The notes beneath the pieces are model-generated. The model was given only the letters and a program-made list of their open reading frames with translations. It did not search any database and was not told where the DNA came from. The translations under genes and the position numbers were made by a program. Shown here piece by piece: positions 24,101 to 34,893 of a stretch of 64,000 bases of DNA. Numbering within the stretch: the first letter of the stretch is position 1; each line of letters starts with the position of its first letter. Origin of the DNA: Ectocarpus siliculosus (lineage: Eukaryota > Sar > Phaeophyceae > Ectocarpales > Ectocarpaceae); the NCBI GenBank assembly GCA_000310025.1, contig FN649750.1:1960313-2024312 (forward strand), read 5' to 3'.

Positions 24101-27100
24101 TAGGCAAGAGCAAATCATGGAAGCAAGACTACCTGTCATCGTCCTACAATACTAGGAACCTGAAGGCATCGCCATGACGACGCGAGCATGGAGGAAAATC
24201 ATCGCCCACACCCACACGCCACCCCCTCCTCTCCCTTGGAAACGCCTTCCTTGTCCGAACGCACTTCGCGGTTGAGAACCCGTGCCGTTGAGAATCCGTG
24301 GGCACTACCGCAGGTGACAATTCGTAAGATATCACACCCCCTTGACCGATTTCCAAAGCTCGATTACTCCAAGACGAAGAGGATGCCGAAATCGAAGTAT
24401 ACGTTTTCGGAGAGTTCTCGACGAGACGGTTCCAACGCCGACATTTTTCGGCACCGTCGCCGCTTTTCGAGATATCCAGCTTCAGAGACCGGTCCAGGAG
24501 GTGTCATACCTATTGCAACCTACGGTACTTCGTGCAGAGAGACGATGGGCAAGATACACAAAGAAACAACAACTGCAACCGCCTCGAAGCAAGGAGCAGC
24601 GGACCTTTAATCCCGCCCACTATTACTGTTTCTCTACTCCGCGACACAGAGGCACTTGCAGCAGCAGCGCAGGCGGACCTGTCGTCGAAGCTGTGAAGTC
24701 CCAGCCACTCCGCGTCCTGGCTCTCGCTCATCTCAAGCTCCCACCCAGCCTCGGGCCTTGGGGCGACAGGTTGCAGGAACTTGTCGAAACCAGGTTTGTC
24801 TTGCTGCGGTGCAAGTCGACGGCAAGGAAAATAAACAACAACCACAGCAAACGAGGAGGAAATAAAAAAGTGACGCGAGTTTCGGCCGCTGATTTTTGTT
24901 GTTGGTTGTTGTTGCAGTGACGCGCGCCACAAACCCAGCAGCACTCCTAACAACACAAACCCACCAAGAGACCACGATACTCCCTGAGATACCTTTGCTG
25001 ACAAACGCATAAGGAAGTGCATCAAGAAAGACGGCTTCAACACTAGCATGGAATACTGTACAACATCGGTGTAAAGGCGACGGTGACACCAATTGCACAC
25101 GCCGGCCGGCTGCCGTTCTTACCCAGTGGGGTACACGAGGCTAGGTTACTCGTGACGCACGGTTCTGCGACCCCACGCCTACGAAAAGGAGGGGCGACGA
25201 CAAGGGGATGCTGTTTGGAGCGATATAAACCAAGTGTGCTGTACGTAGATAATACGGTGAACTGAAAAAAAAAAAAGTGAGGGTGGGGAGTACATCTGGC
25301 GCAAAACCACAGATGCACAAGGGCCCTTGCCATATGGAGGCCGTGAAGCTCCTCCTGCCTTATGCAGCTAGGTATATTTGTCCCAAGAAGGCGACGTGCC
25401 AGTCACCCTTGGGGTTTCTCCACCTTCAGAGACGAGGCATGTGAGTCTCCTCCCAAACTCCAGGGCTTCAAAACCTTCTTGTTTTCTTTGCGCGAGGAGA
25501 GCAGGCTCCGGCCGCTAATATTGTGCTGCTGTCCTTACAGGAACAACGCAAAAACAGGTACTCCGTGGCAACCTTTCATGCATCACAACATCCGAACTCT
25601 CGAAGACGCGGAGAAACTCGCGGGCCACAAGCCCACCCACATCTTGTGGTAAGCACCACGATATCCTTGAGAGCGTCCAAGGCCACAATCGAAATTACTT
25701 GGTGACAAGGACGCCACCAACACCTACCTACCTGCCTACCTCGGTGCAATCCTACAGTATTCATAGCTCACGACGCCTTCGTGCATCACGGTGGCGAACT
25801 GTAGTCGCGGCAGTGCGGAACAAAGCCATCGAAAGAATAAGGAACCAAGGCAGCATTGGCCAGACGTCGCAAAGAGGAGAGGAACCCGTGGCGCTTCCCT
25901 ATAGTGTGACGGCTGCGCAACAGCCGGCCGGCTATGTACCCTTCCGGCCGAGTTGCGTCCTTCCAGCGCTTGTTTCCCGCCTACACGTTTCCGTTTCCCT
26001 TCTCTCAAGCGCGGGACCGACTGCCATCTGTCGCGAGGTGTATTCTTTCGGAGTAGTGTTTACACATTGATAGTAGATCTTTAGGACTAACGCGTTCTGA
26101 TTGGTCGGGCGTTGTTCGGCGTTGGTTCTGGAGGTCGATTCCTCTCCAGCGCCCTCTCCCCGTTCCGCATTCCGAGCACGCGGCGCAGCCGCGTGCCGCC
26201 CAGTTCGCTGCCGCTAGGCCGTGCTTTGGCCGTGGGTGAGGGTTAGGGTTAGGGTTAGGGCTGGGGTTAGGGTAGATGTGGGGTGAGCAACCTAGCCTTG
26301 CTCGCGTGAAGAATCTAGCCTTGCTACGTTCAACATCGGTTAGTCCTAAAGAGTTACTATCAATGTGTAACCAAGGCTCTTCTTTCGAGGGTGGTAGGCT
26401 GTAGTCGCGACAGAGCAGTGAGGAATCAGGTCGGCAACAAACAAGAGAAAAAAAAAACTTGGAGGACCATGAACCAGATCATCGTCGACACACCCAAGAG
26501 GCGAGGAGTCTGAGGCGGTACTGCTGTATGATCATCTTTCTGCCGGGGTGCAGCTGCTGCGCTTTCCTGCAGCGACAGCTGAGCAGCAGCCGTTCAACTG
26601 CGTCGCCTGTACCTGGCTATTCCTCTCTAAGTGTGCGCGCTGCGCGAAAACGTATTATTTGATTAGATGGGCTATCCCGGGACCAACGTAGCCAGCAGCG
26701 CTGACTAGGCGGTCTAATGGGCTAGTCTAGCCTGTGTCGTAAAAAGACGTATGCCGGTACGGTAGGTTGCGTAAGATATCACCCCCCCTCGACCAATTTT
26801 CAAAGCTCGATTACTCCACGACAAAGAGCATGCCGAAATCGAAGTATACGTTTTCGGAGAGCTCTCGACGAGACGGTTCCAACGCCGCCATTTTCGGCAC
26901 TGTAACTGTTTTTCCTGCCGATATATCGAGCTTCGAAAAGCGGTCCAGGGGGTGTGATATCTTGCGACACATACACGCCAGTGTACATTGCCTTCTACCA
27001 TGACACGAAAGCACATAAACACACGACACACATAACTATACCTTTTTGTCAGGACCCAGTTCGGCCTCCTTGTACTCTCTGCACGTTATCCACTCCCCCG

Positions 27101-27425
27101 CCTGCCCGTTGCCCTCCTCGAACCCCATCATGTTCAGCTGTCGGAAGCTATTTCGAAGCGGGTGAGGCTTTGGGGGCTTTGGATCCTCCGCATGGCCGGC
27201 AGCGTGCATTGTTGTCAGATCACTTGTTGGTTGCAACGCTGGCCGTACGGGTTCCGAGCGCTCGCGCCCGCTTACCGCGAGCAGAAGCGTAGCGTACAGG
27301 GCCCAAACCATAGTCAACGCGACACCTAGCTTCATAACAGAGGGTGCTGAGGGCGCCCGGTCGAGTAGCCGTCCCCCGGGCTCGGCCGCCGGCCCCAGGG
27401 AACCTGATGTTCCTTTCCGCCGCAT
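20148..27425 (-). CDS. Membrane-anchored sulfotransferase, copy 2 (nine exons)
   Basis: Exons in gene order: 27425-27042, 24803-24679, 23798-23647, 23156-23036, 22363-22217, 21615-21469, 21022-20957, 20559-20490, 20216-20148, giving 426 residues. Every exon from 2 to 9 is exactly as long as in the plus-strand copy. Residues 32-52 form the single membrane anchor. The P-R-T-G-S-T-W loop, K-S-H-T-P-F, V-R-N-P and R-Y-E-D-M motifs are all kept, so both copies look functional. Exon 5 and the 3' halves of exons 3 and 6 are nearly identical in DNA between copies, while exons 1, 2, 8 and 9 have diverged, which points to gene conversion. All introns start with GT. Introns 1 and 2 contain TIR elements and intron 6 contains a CAG/CAA tract. 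The role is the same PAPS-dependent O-sulfation as copy 1; the substrate is unknown. Confidence 0.87.
20928..20940. repeat. Poly-G run
   Basis: Thirteen consecutive G on the plus strand, just past exon 7 of the second sulfotransferase gene (inside intron 7). Its length is prone to sequencing error. Confidence 0.8.
21085..21215. repeat. CAG/CAA trinucleotide-rich tract
   Basis: Blocks of (AACAGC)n, (CAGCAA)n and CAA/CAG repeats lie in intron 6 of the second sulfotransferase gene. The Gln/Asn/Ala-rich and Leu/Val-rich frames over it are artefacts. Confidence 0.8.
22061..22190. repeat. 78-bp imperfect tandem duplication
   Basis: Two copies of a segment running from TTTCCACGGC through ACACGAAAA to CTACGGTGCAGCTA lie next to exon 5 of the second sulfotransferase gene, inside intron 5. 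Confidence 0.7.
22430..22555. repeat. Dispersed repeat with tRNA-like head, copy 1
   Basis: About 120 bp containing GTTAGACCATTGACC, then ACGCCGGGTTCTCACCGGA and GAAGCGCCGT, found again at 33797-33912. The reverse strand of the first block can form a D-arm-like stem (GGTC with GACT). No clear B box is seen, so a SINE origin is only a suggestion. Confidence 0.6.
24323..24515. mobile_element. MITE-like TIR element, copy 1
   Basis: About 190 bp, over 80 percent alike by eye to the element at 26770-26966. It starts CGTAAGATATCAC and includes the block AAATCGAAGTATACGTTTTC. The left terminal repeat is well kept and the right one has decayed. It lies in intron 2 of the second sulfotransferase gene. 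No coding capacity. Confidence 0.75.
26060..26370. mobile_element. 311-bp TIR element carrying telomere repeats
   Basis: Terminal inverted repeats of 32 bp (26060-26091 and 26339-26370) match at all but two or three positions, starting TTACACATTGATAGTA. The interior is GC-rich, has no ORF, and includes an interstitial GGGTTA array. It lies in intron 1 of the second sulfotransferase gene. No clear target duplication was found. It is probably a non-autonomous DNA element; the family is unknown. Confidence 0.75.
26238..26273. repeat. Interstitial telomeric repeat (GGGTTA)n
   Basis: Five or so GGGTTAG units, one of them altered (GGGCTG), lie inside the TIR element at 26060-26370. TTAGGG-type repeats are the expected telomere sequence in many stramenopiles. 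Confidence 0.85.
26770..26966. mobile_element. MITE-like TIR element, copy 2
   Basis: Terminal inverted repeats of about 41 bp: the first 25 bp match at 22 positions (AAGATATCAC near the tip), and the inner part shares AAGCTCGA. It is a direct repeat of the element at 24323-24515, has no ORF, and sits in intron 1 of the second sulfotransferase gene. Confidence 0.8.
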
Positions 27426-28326
27426 TTTTGCCCTCCGCTCTCAAACGTAGACCCACGGGATGAGGTTCGTCTTACAAGGACAACGTAACAGCAAGTTAGG
27501 CAGGTAGAATCTGCGAATACAGGGCGTGGAGTGGCACCCAGTTCCCGCTACTGCTGGTGTTGCTACTCGCTTGCAACAAAAACAATGGCGGGGGGTCCGA
27601 CGCTAGGAATAAGCGTGCGGTACCTGCCCGCACCCGGATGTGCGGCGCCAACACCACCACCATCTCCCTCCAACGTCCACGTCCAACCCTCCTGCCTCGC
27701 TACGATATAGGTCTCCGGCTTCGTGAAAACCAGCGTGCCGGACCGACCGGAAGTTGGATCAGTTCATCAGTTCAACCCTCTACGTCCCGTACCCCCGTAC
27801 CCCCTTCTCCTCCTCAGCACGCACTTTATCGCTAATTGATCCGAATGAACACAAAACACCCGACCGAAAGAACAAACAAGGACGACGGGGAATCTACAGC
27901 AACGCAGTACCGTCGTTGGTTTTATTTACTACAATCAATCAATCGATGTGTTTTTGTTACTATCATCGTCCTATTACGATGTATGGTGACAGTCCCCTCA
28001 TTTTCGTGGTGAGACGTGTACTGCACGTGTTTCATTGTGTGTATGTATGTATGTAGAGTACTGTGTACACTGTTCAGTGTATTTTTTCGTACAACAAACT
28101 GGTATATCTCGAATTGGGTAATTAATTGTAGTCTTTCTGTGTGTGTTTTTATTATTCCTTAATTAAAACTACAGGAGGAGTACTTTTCTTCTTTATTCTA
28201 TTTTATTTTCGTCTTGGCCCCACGTTCCTTTCCTCCTACGGTGCGAGCTGAATTTTATTTTTTTGTATCGCGGGAAGGGTCCAGCCGCCCCTTTCTCTCG
28301 TCAACGGTGCTAACGTCCAAGTTTGG

Positions 28327-28585
28327 TGTTTGTGTGTGTACTCGGCAGGATACAATTCTCCGAGATCTCCGAGGGGGTTACGCAGATGATATAGATATGG
28401 GTATGATAGACAGACTTGGTGCAGCAGGCTTTGCCTCTTCTTGTTCACGTCTGTCACTCGTTAAACTCTCTCTCTAATAATAATAAAGGAACTTGAGTCA
28501 CTCCTCCTTTCTTTCTTTGTGCAACACGCTCTCGACAAGAGCCCGCGAGCGTGATAACATAGTACACGCGCCGACGCCCCAAACA
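28327..28585 (+). repeat. TRIM 5' LTR
   Basis: 259 bp, TGTTTG...CAAACA. It differs from the 3' LTR by a few substitutions and small indels, for example around CTCCTTTCTTTC and in a GTGACCCGGTAT segment present only in the other copy. Confidence 0.88.
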
Positions 28586-29082
28586 CGATTTTGACATATT
28601 TTGGTAAGACATGGTTGAGGCCTATCTATCTATGTGCTTCCGAAGCTTATTTCAAGTTGTAATTGGTAATTGGTCAATGAGTTGAAACACAGTTTTGTGC
28701 GAGGATTTTGTTCGAGGTATTTGTTGACTGACGCGTTTTGCCAGACAGAGTTGTCCGTCCAGAGTCTTTATGACGTGGCTCTGATGTAATGTTGATCTTT
28801 GCTGAGTATTCTTCCAAGGATAATTCTTTGCTTTTGACTGCTTGAGAATATGGTGATGACATTTTCTCGAGAGTACTTGCTAAGACTCTTAGTGAAGTTC
28901 CATAGTCATAAGGAGGGGTAGTAACCTGAAATTTGAACTTGAATATTCGATAGATAGATCCGGGAATTGAGATGATCTTTTTGTGGATACGAAAGATGAA
29001 TGGTTTTCAGATTTGTTGCCGTTTTACCTGGCGATATGTACGGAGGATCTCGTAGATCGTATCTCGTACCGAGTAGGGGGGC

Positions 29083-29342
29083 TGTTTGTGTGTGTACTCG
29101 GCAGGATACATTTCTCCGAGATCTCCGAGGGGGTTACGCAGATGACATAGATATGGGTGACCCGGTATGTATGATAGACAGACTTGGTGCAGCAGGCTTT
29201 GCCTCTTCTTGCTCACGTCTGTCACTCGTTAAACTCTCTCTCTAATAATCAAGGAACTTGAGTCACTCCTTTGTGCAACACGCTCTCGACAAGAGCCCGC
29301 GAGTGTGATGATAACATAGTACACGCGCCGACACCCCAAACA
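29083..29342 (+). repeat. TRIM 3' LTR
   Basis: 260 bp, same termini as the 5' LTR. The indels between the two LTRs mean the insertion is not very recent. Confidence 0.88.
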
Positions 29343-29445
29343 TTTGGTTCTCCACAGAGCTTTTTTCAGCAAGCTTCGCTTTCTTCACCCTCAAATTTTG
29401 CATATTATTAATTAATATGTTTCACCCCGTGCTCGCTCATTTATG

Positions 29446-29515
29446 GGGGTTCGAACTCACGACCAATTTACGACTAGCGGTTTCGAGGTTACCACTGCAC
29501 TAGACCACCGGGGCG
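29446..29515 (-). other. tRNA-like sequence (pseudo-tRNA or SINE head)
   Basis: The reverse strand reads GGTGGTCTAGTGCAGTGGTA (A-box-like), then GAGTTCGAACCCCC (B-box-like) at roughly tRNA spacing. The T-arm and anticodon arm do not pair well, so this is not a working tRNA gene. It lies about 100 bp downstream of the TRIM. Confidence 0.35.
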
Positions 29516-29599
29516 ACCGCGGCTGGTTGTATGTACAGTAGAATTATAATAGTTTTACTTCGAAGTATGATGGTAAGCAGGAAGAAAGCGATTTATTTA

Positions 29600-30900
29600 C
29601 TGTGCGTGATAATTTGCGGCATTAGTCTATGCTCGCAATGAAAGTTAGGGTTAAAGGGTTAAAGTGCAGATGGGAAGGCTTCACGAATTCAGGCGTCGCA
29701 GGCGACAGGGCAGACAAAGGACAAATGATCGCAAGCGATGTAGGCCGGAGAGACACCACGAGTACATCGAAGATGGTCGACTATGATGTAGACTATGAGC
29801 GTCTCTCTTCGTGGACAGTAGTCTACGCCCCGGATTTTTGTCTATTGACGACGTGGTCAATCAAGCACGACCCCCTCCAGATTCACCGCCAGATTCAAGC
29901 AAAAGGATTAACCGAACAACGACGATACATGGCTGACTCGTCAGCGACGCAGCGAATGGCAATATCCACGCGTCAGTGACTGCGCCTAGGAGAAATATGA
30001 AGCATGAGGTTTTGACAACGAGGAGTTTTCTCGGGAGGTGACAATGTAACCACCGCCAAAAAGTCTCATGTATGAGCTTAGACGATACACTCTTGGCAAT
30101 GAAGGGTGATTACCAATTGAGACGGAAGTGCTTAAAAAAGATGTTCGAGTAAACCTGTAAGACCAGAGACCATGGATGCACCGGGAGCACGTGGGAGTTT
30201 TCTAGGAGTTTAGAAAAGCGAAAAACGAAACTCGAAACAAGCTTGCACACACACTCACTCACAAACGTCACGGTGCCTAAAAGGGAAAACATTCAGAGGG
30301 TAGCCGCGACAATAGACGCTGGAAGAACTGGTATGATCAAAAAGGAGAGTTGTTTTGGAGTGTGAAGGACGTTGCGTGAGGGGCGATCTGCACGGCGTCC
30401 TGTACACGGGCTCGCATAATGAACTATTCCGAAAGACCACTGGGGTCAAACATGGTGTGTGCGTGTATTCTTACCATCGACCGCGCTAACCGGCCGGCCA
30501 ATGAAAAGACGTCAGTCTTAGTGCGGTCGAAAACCCAAAATGGTTCTAAATGCCATGATCTGGGACCCCGTGAGGGGCGGTATGGGGGAGGCTATGCTAC
30601 TCTCTGTATTAAAGACAGATCCGGTCACAATAACAGAGGAACCGTGTGTGTGTGCGGATCACCCTGTCAGGGTAATCCCGCGGTAATTCCATCCGACGGG
30701 GAAATCGCTTCATGCCCACTATTTCGGGATCCGAGCCAAACGGGCTCGTGAGTACATGTACTTTTACGGCATCAATCATTGTTTTTCTATGGCGCGTAAT
30801 CATGCAGATGTGACATTGAGTTTCTACACTCATGTTAAAACAGCGAAGGGTATTTTGTACTAAACCAAGTCGGGTCCACGCTTTCTCTAGTTGTTGCGCC
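29600..30900. other. No supported gene
   Basis: A 116-codon frame at 29629-29979 (plus) and a 102-codon frame at 30609-30917 (minus) have no recognisable motif or splice context. Otherwise I see nothing. Confidence 0.3.
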
Positions 30901-30913
30901 GTCGGGACCAGTC

Positions 30914-33587
30914 TCATGGCGTTCCACGAGAAGGCACCAGTCGGAACACACCGCCCCTCCTACTCAACGTAGTTCGCCATCTGCTCGGCAGTCCGTGGGC
31001 CGTCGATACCCCGCCGACATCGCCGGCTAGACCGAGCACCGGTTCCCATACCCCCCAAAACCCGGAGTGTCGGCGTGCGTGTGCCACGTTCGCAGCTGGC
31101 GGGTTTCCGTGTCTGGACGTCGCGGCCAGAGCTAGTTCCGCTAGAGGAGAAGCTCTCGTCACAAAATGGCTGGCGTCAGTCTCGGGAGGAGCATCGTCGC
31201 CCGTTGCAACACCAGTGGCCGCCGGCGCATCCTCGGCAAACCAGGACGTGCTACCCTTGTTGCCGACCCCGTGCTTGCCGTTGGAGAGATCGTCGGTTAG
31301 GTATGCCATGTGTGTAACGTGAGCGCTTCTACCGGGACCGTGGCCGGCAACACTGGTGCTGGCACTGACACGGTCGGTGGTGCCTTGGGGCAGACCTCTT
31401 CCGGTGTAGGTCTTGGATATGAACCTGAAACGAGAGGGTGAAGGCGAAGCAAGTGTCAAGCAGCCGTGCTGCCGAAGTTTGTTGGTCTCCGAGGCAGGCA
31501 GTCTGTCGGGCGGCCAACGGGGCGATTCCTTTCAAGCAGGAAGGAGTCGTCGAGTGCACTTTGGAAGCGTCGACTCCCACACTGCGAGGTGTTCCACCTC
31601 GGCTAGAAAGGCGGCACGACTAACGGGCTACGAACGCGACTGATCCCATCACAGATGACGACTCTCGGTAGCTGCCCGGCCTCCTAGCGCCCTTCTAAAG
31701 ACGCTTTGAGGCAACACGAGAGCACCACCCTTCTCGAAAGAAGCCGGTTTCGAAAACGGGAGTGTGGTGTTTGGACGTGGGGTACGGATGCTAGTAAAAC
31801 CGGACAGGTCTAGCTCTTGGCGGCGTTGTTCTCTTGTTGATGACGCCTTGTCTTTCACGCCACTGATTCTCTGAAAATAGTCCTTGTGTGTTTTGTTTGT
31901 TTGTCCCCGATCTAATGTGGACGCCGAGCTATACCTTTTAAATTTATCGTATGGCAACCAGGTGCCCACAATGTTGAGGACAACCCACGGGACGACACAA
32001 AACCACACCCACCAGGTCTCGCCTGCCCCGCGATCGAGGAGTGGGCTGCCTTCCATGACAAAATGTCCGAGTTTGTCGACACCATGACCGGAAAAACCTC
32101 CCCCAGGGGCCCTGAAAGTCCTTAGCCTGACATTGAAGTTGTCCTGCGGGAGGGGGCGAACATCGCAAAATCGTTGAGCGTATCAACGGCATGTTGTTTT
32201 GTCCACCTGAACGATACAATCAGAAGGTTTCGATGGAGACCATGGGGGTTGTGTCTGTTTCCATGTATCACCAGGCAGACACCCTCGAAACCAACCTCCT
32301 GCACACGGCAGCATCACACGGACTGCAGGGGTGACCATACGATCTACTAATACAACGGCGGGATGCGACGATCTGATCATTTGGTGGATGGAGAGAGCCT
32401 ATCTCGATTGTCGAGACAACGAAACTCCGTCCTCCCACCTTTATTCCTCCTCGTTGGTAAAAATAAAAAGCCTCCCAGACTTCTTCCTCCGGCCGCTGCT
32501 CTCGACGGGGTAGCGCCAAACACGTGTTGCACGGGCTAACGGGAGCTGGAGGTGGTTCCGGTCCCGTGGACCCTCGAGCATCGCGGCAACCGTCGTCGGC
32601 GGTCTTGGTTTGGACGGCCTCGGTGGTTTCGTAACGCCTCTGTGTTTCTGGAAACCTGCTGGCGCTCGCCGCCCCGAGTTCGAGTGCTGCTGCTGGGGGT
32701 ATCGAAAGGGGCGTTGTTGGGGTTTCTTGTGGGGCTTTCGGTGTCGAGGAGGCTAGTCCTCCAGCTTTAGCTTTCTCATCTAGCCTTGGTGCTGCCGCAT
32801 CGGCGGTGGTCGGAGAGGCTGTCGCCTGTTGCCTGACCGGCGTGCCTGCTGTCCTCATCGCTCCTGGACCTTGCGTGGAAACGCTTTTAGACAGTACGGG
32901 TTCGGCATCGTGATCCTCAAGGCCCCCGATAATGGGCAGGTGCACGGGTCCTCCGCTCTCGGCATCCACACCCACCGGACGCTCGTCAGGTGCTCGTGCA
33001 TGCTTAAAATATGACGGGGTCTCTTCTCCTCTTGTTGAGGTAGCTATGCTGCGACCCGACACTGCTACCATTCCATCCTTGGTTTCTTCTTGCCATGCCA
33101 CTACCGGCGCCGCTGCCGGCGCACTGGTCCGTCGGGAACAACTTCCACACTTTGTGGAAAACCCCGCAGCCGTGCCGGAAGACTGTCCCGCGGAGGTCGC
33201 AGTTTGCGGGCCGGAAGATTGTCCCGCGGAGGTCGCAGTTTGCGGGCCGGAAGATTGTCCCGCGGAGGCCGCATTTTGCGGGACTATTGACGGTAACGAG
33301 TGTCTCCTGTCGTTCGAGCAACCGTAATCGGCCCCAAACCCACCCCCACGCAGAGTCCCCTGCTGCAAGACCTGGCACTTTGGCAGCAGAAGGTTGATAA
33401 GAGCCCGCGATGCCTGCCGGCCGGGGAGGTTTTCCACCGGCCGCATCCCGCCCCCGCCCACCTGTAGCGGGGCACAATAGGTCCCAATAGAAGTGGGAAG
33501 GGAAAAACAGGGGGAGGGGTTGAGGTTCTGTGGGTTGGGGATGCCCCTCCCAGCGTAGGGGAAAGGGGGGGGGGGGGGCGTACTCAT
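30914..33587 (-). CDS. Possible gene for a disordered protein with one membrane segment (uncertain model)
   Basis: Three minus-strand blocks could be exons of one gene. The 439-codon frame 33587-32268 is rich in Ala, Pro, Ser, Thr and Glu and contains three copies of a 12-residue repeat. A block before 31937 ends in a hydrophobic stretch (W-V-W-F-C-V-V-P-W) and is followed by a good donor (AAAAG then GTATAGC). A Gly/Ala-rich frame of 181 codons covers 31459-30914. I recognise no family, and the connections between blocks are not worked out. The first 60 codons of the long frame run over a poly-C tract and are probably not coding. It could equally be GC-rich noise. Confidence 0.3.
33174..33281. 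repeat. 36-bp unit, three tandem copies
   Basis: Three nearly identical 36-bp copies, each starting GCCGGAAGA, stay in frame as a 12-residue repeat in the minus-strand open frame 33587-32268. Confidence 0.85.
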
Positions 33588-33796
33588 ATGTTTTGCATGC
33601 CTTGGCCGTTACACCATTGACCACGCGTCCTCGAGAGGACGGAGCATTGTTCCCACTTGACCGATCACCGATGGCCAATCGTTCCTTCCTACTTTGCCAA
33701 AGGTGGCTCAAAACTTCCTGTCGATATCCCTTCCCGCCTTTTCAACCCACTTCGTATGCACCAGTACAGCAATTATACCGGGGTGGGGTGGGGCGT

Positions 33797-33912
33797 ATAG
33801 TCGTGCATGCCGTTTTCGTTAGACCATTGACCCTACAAAGCCGGGACGGGGCACGCCGGGTTCTCACCGGAACAGGCTTTCACATCACCATGCGTGAAGC
33901 GCCGTACAGCTA
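33797..33912. repeat. Dispersed repeat with tRNA-like head, copy 2
   Basis: Second copy of the repeat at 22430-22555, same strand, with substitutions. A partial third copy of only the head block is at 33583-33625 (GCATGCC, CCATTGACCACG). Copies 2 and 3 are about 200 bp apart. Confidence 0.6.
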
Positions 33913-34360
33913 TCGGGGGGGAGGGGATTTAGCGCAGAAAAGAGCAACTTGGTGCAAAACATCCGTCATCGAGAACTGCCCGCCCACGATCCCCCCCTGC
34001 CACGCTGCATTCTGTCGCCGGTAGCCAAGCGTTTCCCCCCTCGGATGACAGACCACAAAGCCAGCGGTGAATGCACCTACTGATTGCAGACGGTGTGTGG
34101 GGCTTTGGGGCAAGGAATCGTTCTTTGCGATACTATGCCTGACACGAAAAGGACTACATCGCGATGGCGTGCGCTATTAGTGACGAGTGCAACGGTTTTG
34201 CAAGAGGTCACTGGGAAGGGAAGACAACAAACGACAGGGAAAAACAGCTAACCCTCGCGAGCCACGAATCGGGGGTTGCCGACACGGGGGACCGTAGGAG
34301 ACGGCCGTGGTCAGCGATTGGGAATCAATCTCTCAAGACGACACAAGCAACCCCGTTCTT

Positions 34361-34468
34361 GTTATTGTTGATGTTGTTGTTGTTGTTGTTCTTGTCTTCA
34401 CCTAAACCTCGTATGTCAGTTGCTAATCCCAAAATCTAGCAAAGACTCGGTCCGTGGTCACAAAAATG
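34361..34468. repeat. Dispersed repeat with (TTG)n head, copy 2
   Basis: Second copy of the repeat at 12391-12484: a GTT tract, then CTTCACCTAAA and AAGACTCGGTCCGTGGTCAC. Confidence 0.75.
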
Positions 34469-34893
34469 CTAGAAACATCAGAAGATCTAAGAGAACACGC
34501 ACACATAGCAAGAATAGGTTCCCGCTAAAGAACAACGCCCTCTCAGAGGCTCGAGGGATATCCTTAGGGACGAGGTAGGCAGGTATGCGTCTATACACGG
34601 AGAATCTCTGAGGTAGCTCAATACTTTAGTCAAATGCTTACGGTCACGGGGAGGGAGGGCGGGGGGGAGCTGGAGGCGGGCGTTCTACGACACGCACGTG
34701 AAATGACGAACGGAACAGGCATCATGTCAGTGACAATGGTCACTGGTTCGTACCTTTGGCGCGGACCAAGAGGAGGGCGAAGGGCGGGTGCTTGAGCAAA
34801 GAGCGGTCAGCGCCTGAACCGCAGGCCCTTTGTTCCTTCCCTGTGGTCTCCACCGTCCGTCACGCGAGAACGCGCGAGACTTGTATGAGAGAA

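Larger units (their letters stand above)
28327..29342 (+). mobile_element. Terminal-repeat retrotransposon in miniature (TRIM)
   Basis: Two LTRs of 259 and 260 bp flank an internal region of only about 500 bp without coding capacity. Each LTR begins TGTTTG and ends CAAACA, the usual TG...CA termini. The five bases TTTGG occur just before the first LTR (28322-28326) and just after the second (29343-29347), a classical LTR-retrotransposon target duplication. A purine tract, GAGTAGGGGGG, ends next to the 3' LTR and suggests plus orientation. No standard tRNA primer site directly follows the 5' LTR. It must have used proteins of another element. Confidence 0.88.

Noticed and set aside
28586-28862. 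62-codon minus-strand frame inside the TRIM
   Set aside because: No similarity to gag or pol and wrong strand relative to the purine tract. The internal region is best taken as non-coding.
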